The translations under genes were made by a program, and so were the position numbers. A stretch of DNA of 12,000 nucleotides, taken from contig NC_135562.1 of the NCBI RefSeq assembly GCF_964340395.1, forward strand, positions 985,501 through 997,500, read 5' to 3'. Positions 1-12,000 of this stretch are shown here, one piece after another. Under the pieces are notes generated by a model. That model made no database searches and was not told the origin of the DNA. It worked only from the letters and a program-made list of their open reading frames with translations. The stretch's first letter is position 1. Each line of letters begins with the position of its first letter. The stretch comes from Glandiceps talaboti (Eukaryota > Hemichordata > Enteropneusta > Spengelidae).

Positions 1-237
1 ATTCACACTCATTTTAGACTGTACACTTTGATTCACACTCATTTTAGACTGTACACTTGGATTCACACTCATTTTAGACAGTACACTTGGATTCACACTA
101 AGTTTAGACTGTACACTTGGATTCACACTCATTTTAGACTGTACACTTGGATTCACACTAAGTTTAGACTGTACGCTTGGATTCACACTCATTTTAGACT
201 GTACACTTGGATTCACACTAAGTTTAGACTGTACCCC
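1..237. repeat. 30-bp tandem array, eight copies, with 60-bp higher-order period
   Basis: Eight 30-bp units, each starting attcacact and ending gtacacttgg or a close variant, fill the left edge and probably continue outside the window. Two unit types differ in the middle (cactcatttt versus cactaagttt) and alternate strictly from copy 3 to copy 8, giving a 60-bp higher-order unit. The last unit decays at gtacccc. Since 30 is a multiple of 3 and no stop occurs, the array gives a spurious repetitive open frame. It lies in the intron before exon 1. Confidence 0.95.
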
Positions 238-533
238 AGCTAGTCTTGTGTGCAGTTTTATGCATTTGTAGATGTGACATTGAATGTAATTTGATGTCAA
301 GAGATGTATGTTTTGCATATTACTAAAATAACATTGTCTTGTGTATGAGATGTACATGTGACAAATTCGATGAAGGTGATTTAACGAATTGTAGAGAGAA
401 CCAAAATAATTGTCAGTGGAAGAGCTAGAACTAACATGATTTGAATTTTTACTGTAGTCTGTTTTATAGAACTATAACAAACAGCCATAAGGTAGCCGTA
501 ATTAACTTTCTATATATTTTCCTTTTACTTCAG
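238..533 (+). other. Intron sequence before exon 1, no other feature seen
   Basis: AT-rich unique sequence ending in a pyrimidine-rich tract and the exon 1 acceptor. No exon, hairpin or repeat was recognised in it. Confidence 0.6.
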
Positions 534-11542
<11,009 letters not shown>

Positions 11543-11564
<22 letters not shown>

Positions 11565-11626
11565 GTAAGTTATGGTTTTTCTAACTGTAGATATAAGTTA
11601 TGGCTTTCCTAACTGTAGACGTAAGT
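11543..11626 (+). repeat. 28-bp tandem triplication across the exon 17 donor
   Basis: Three 28-bp copies start at 11543, 11571 and 11599. Each spans tatggttttcctaactgtag plus the donor region. The donor is intact in copy 1 (gacgtaagt) and copy 3, but lost in copy 2 (gatataagt). Use of the third donor would add 56 nt and shift the frame. Confidence 0.95.
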
Positions 11627-12000
11627 TATTCAGTATTTTCATTAGTTGTGGATTATAATTATTTTTTTCAGACATTTCCTAACACATCATCACCTCAAAT
11701 CTACTAGCTTAAGTGATCTAAAATTTAGAACACAAACTGTAGAAAAGTGGTTACTAAAATTGCAAATTTCATAACCAAAAGTTTTCATCAGTTTGTTAGA
11801 TAAAATGAATAACAAAGATTTTAACACACAAGAAGTTCAATGTAGTGAATAACATTGAGATTTTGATCTGTCATCGTTGACCTCGTCATAGAATACTGCC
11901 ACCTAGATGTCAGCTGTAACTATGGAATTGTCATGCTGATGAGGATGGGCAACATGGACAGATCTGTCTGTCTGAGTTTCATTATGTCTGTCTGTCTGTC
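11627..12000 (+). other. Intron 17 start; microsatellite at right edge
   Basis: No further exon was seen. At 11963-12000 a (GTCT)n tract begins and runs off the window. A stretch at 11890-11906 reads on the minus strand as ctaggtggcagtat, close to the CTCF core. Confidence 0.5.

Noticed and set aside
28-243. 71-codon open frame of repeating WIHTHFRLYT-type units
   Set aside because: It is produced by a 30-bp tandem array whose length is a multiple of three. There is no splice context and no domain, and it lies within an intron.

Overview
This is a stretch of animal genomic DNA lying inside one large multi-exon gene on the + strand. The evidence is 17 exons with GT-AG introns, continuous reading phase throughout, AT-rich introns and abundant micro- and minisatellites. 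No bacterial or viral gene, no CRISPR array and no tRNA or rRNA was seen. The joined exons (2259 nt, about 752 complete codons, open at both ends) encode the middle of a laminin alpha chain of the alpha-3/alpha-5 class (LAMA5/LAMA3; the arthropod counterpart is LanA). The host is a metazoan. The short exons, small introns and dense satellites suggest a marine invertebrate (mollusc, hemichordate or cephalochordate type), but the sequence alone does not fix the phylum.

Layout. Bases 1-240 are a 30-bp tandem array inside the intron that leads into the first exon. Exons 1-4 (534-2961) encode laminin EGF-like (LE) modules with mid-module introns. Exons 5-16 (3362-10534) encode the large globular region called domain IVb/L4b, found in alpha-3/5 chains. 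Exon 17 (11356-11564) closes that region and starts the next LE series. The gene continues beyond both window edges: the N-terminal LN domain lies to the left, and more LE modules, L4a, the coiled coil and the LG domains are expected to the right.

Main structural result. The 12 exons of L4b fall into three consecutive sets of four (5-8, 9-12, 13-16) with total lengths 528, 531 and 558 nt. The intron phases cycle in the same order in every set (2, 0, 1-or-2, 0, then 2 again), and matching motifs sit at the same exon borders: a G/L-x-Y hydrophobic strand early in each second exon, and an intron directly before an Asp of a D-Y/S-hydrophobic strand. This indicates an intragenic triplication of a module of about 180 residues. 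The strand pattern resembles CBM6/35-like (galactose-binding type) beta-sandwiches.

Other signals. Six splice junctions carry tandem duplications that run across or abut the exon-intron boundary. Intron 15 holds a small open segment that ends like a C-type lectin domain (W-x-D-x-x-C-x-x-x-F-I-C-E, then a stop), sits behind a good splice acceptor in the right phase, and is followed by poly(A) signals. It may be an alternative terminal exon or a captured lectin fragment. Complementary (CA)n and (TG)n tracts flank exon 2, whose removal would delete exactly one LE repeat in frame. Intron 16 carries a 21-bp G-rich array with strong G-quadruplex potential.
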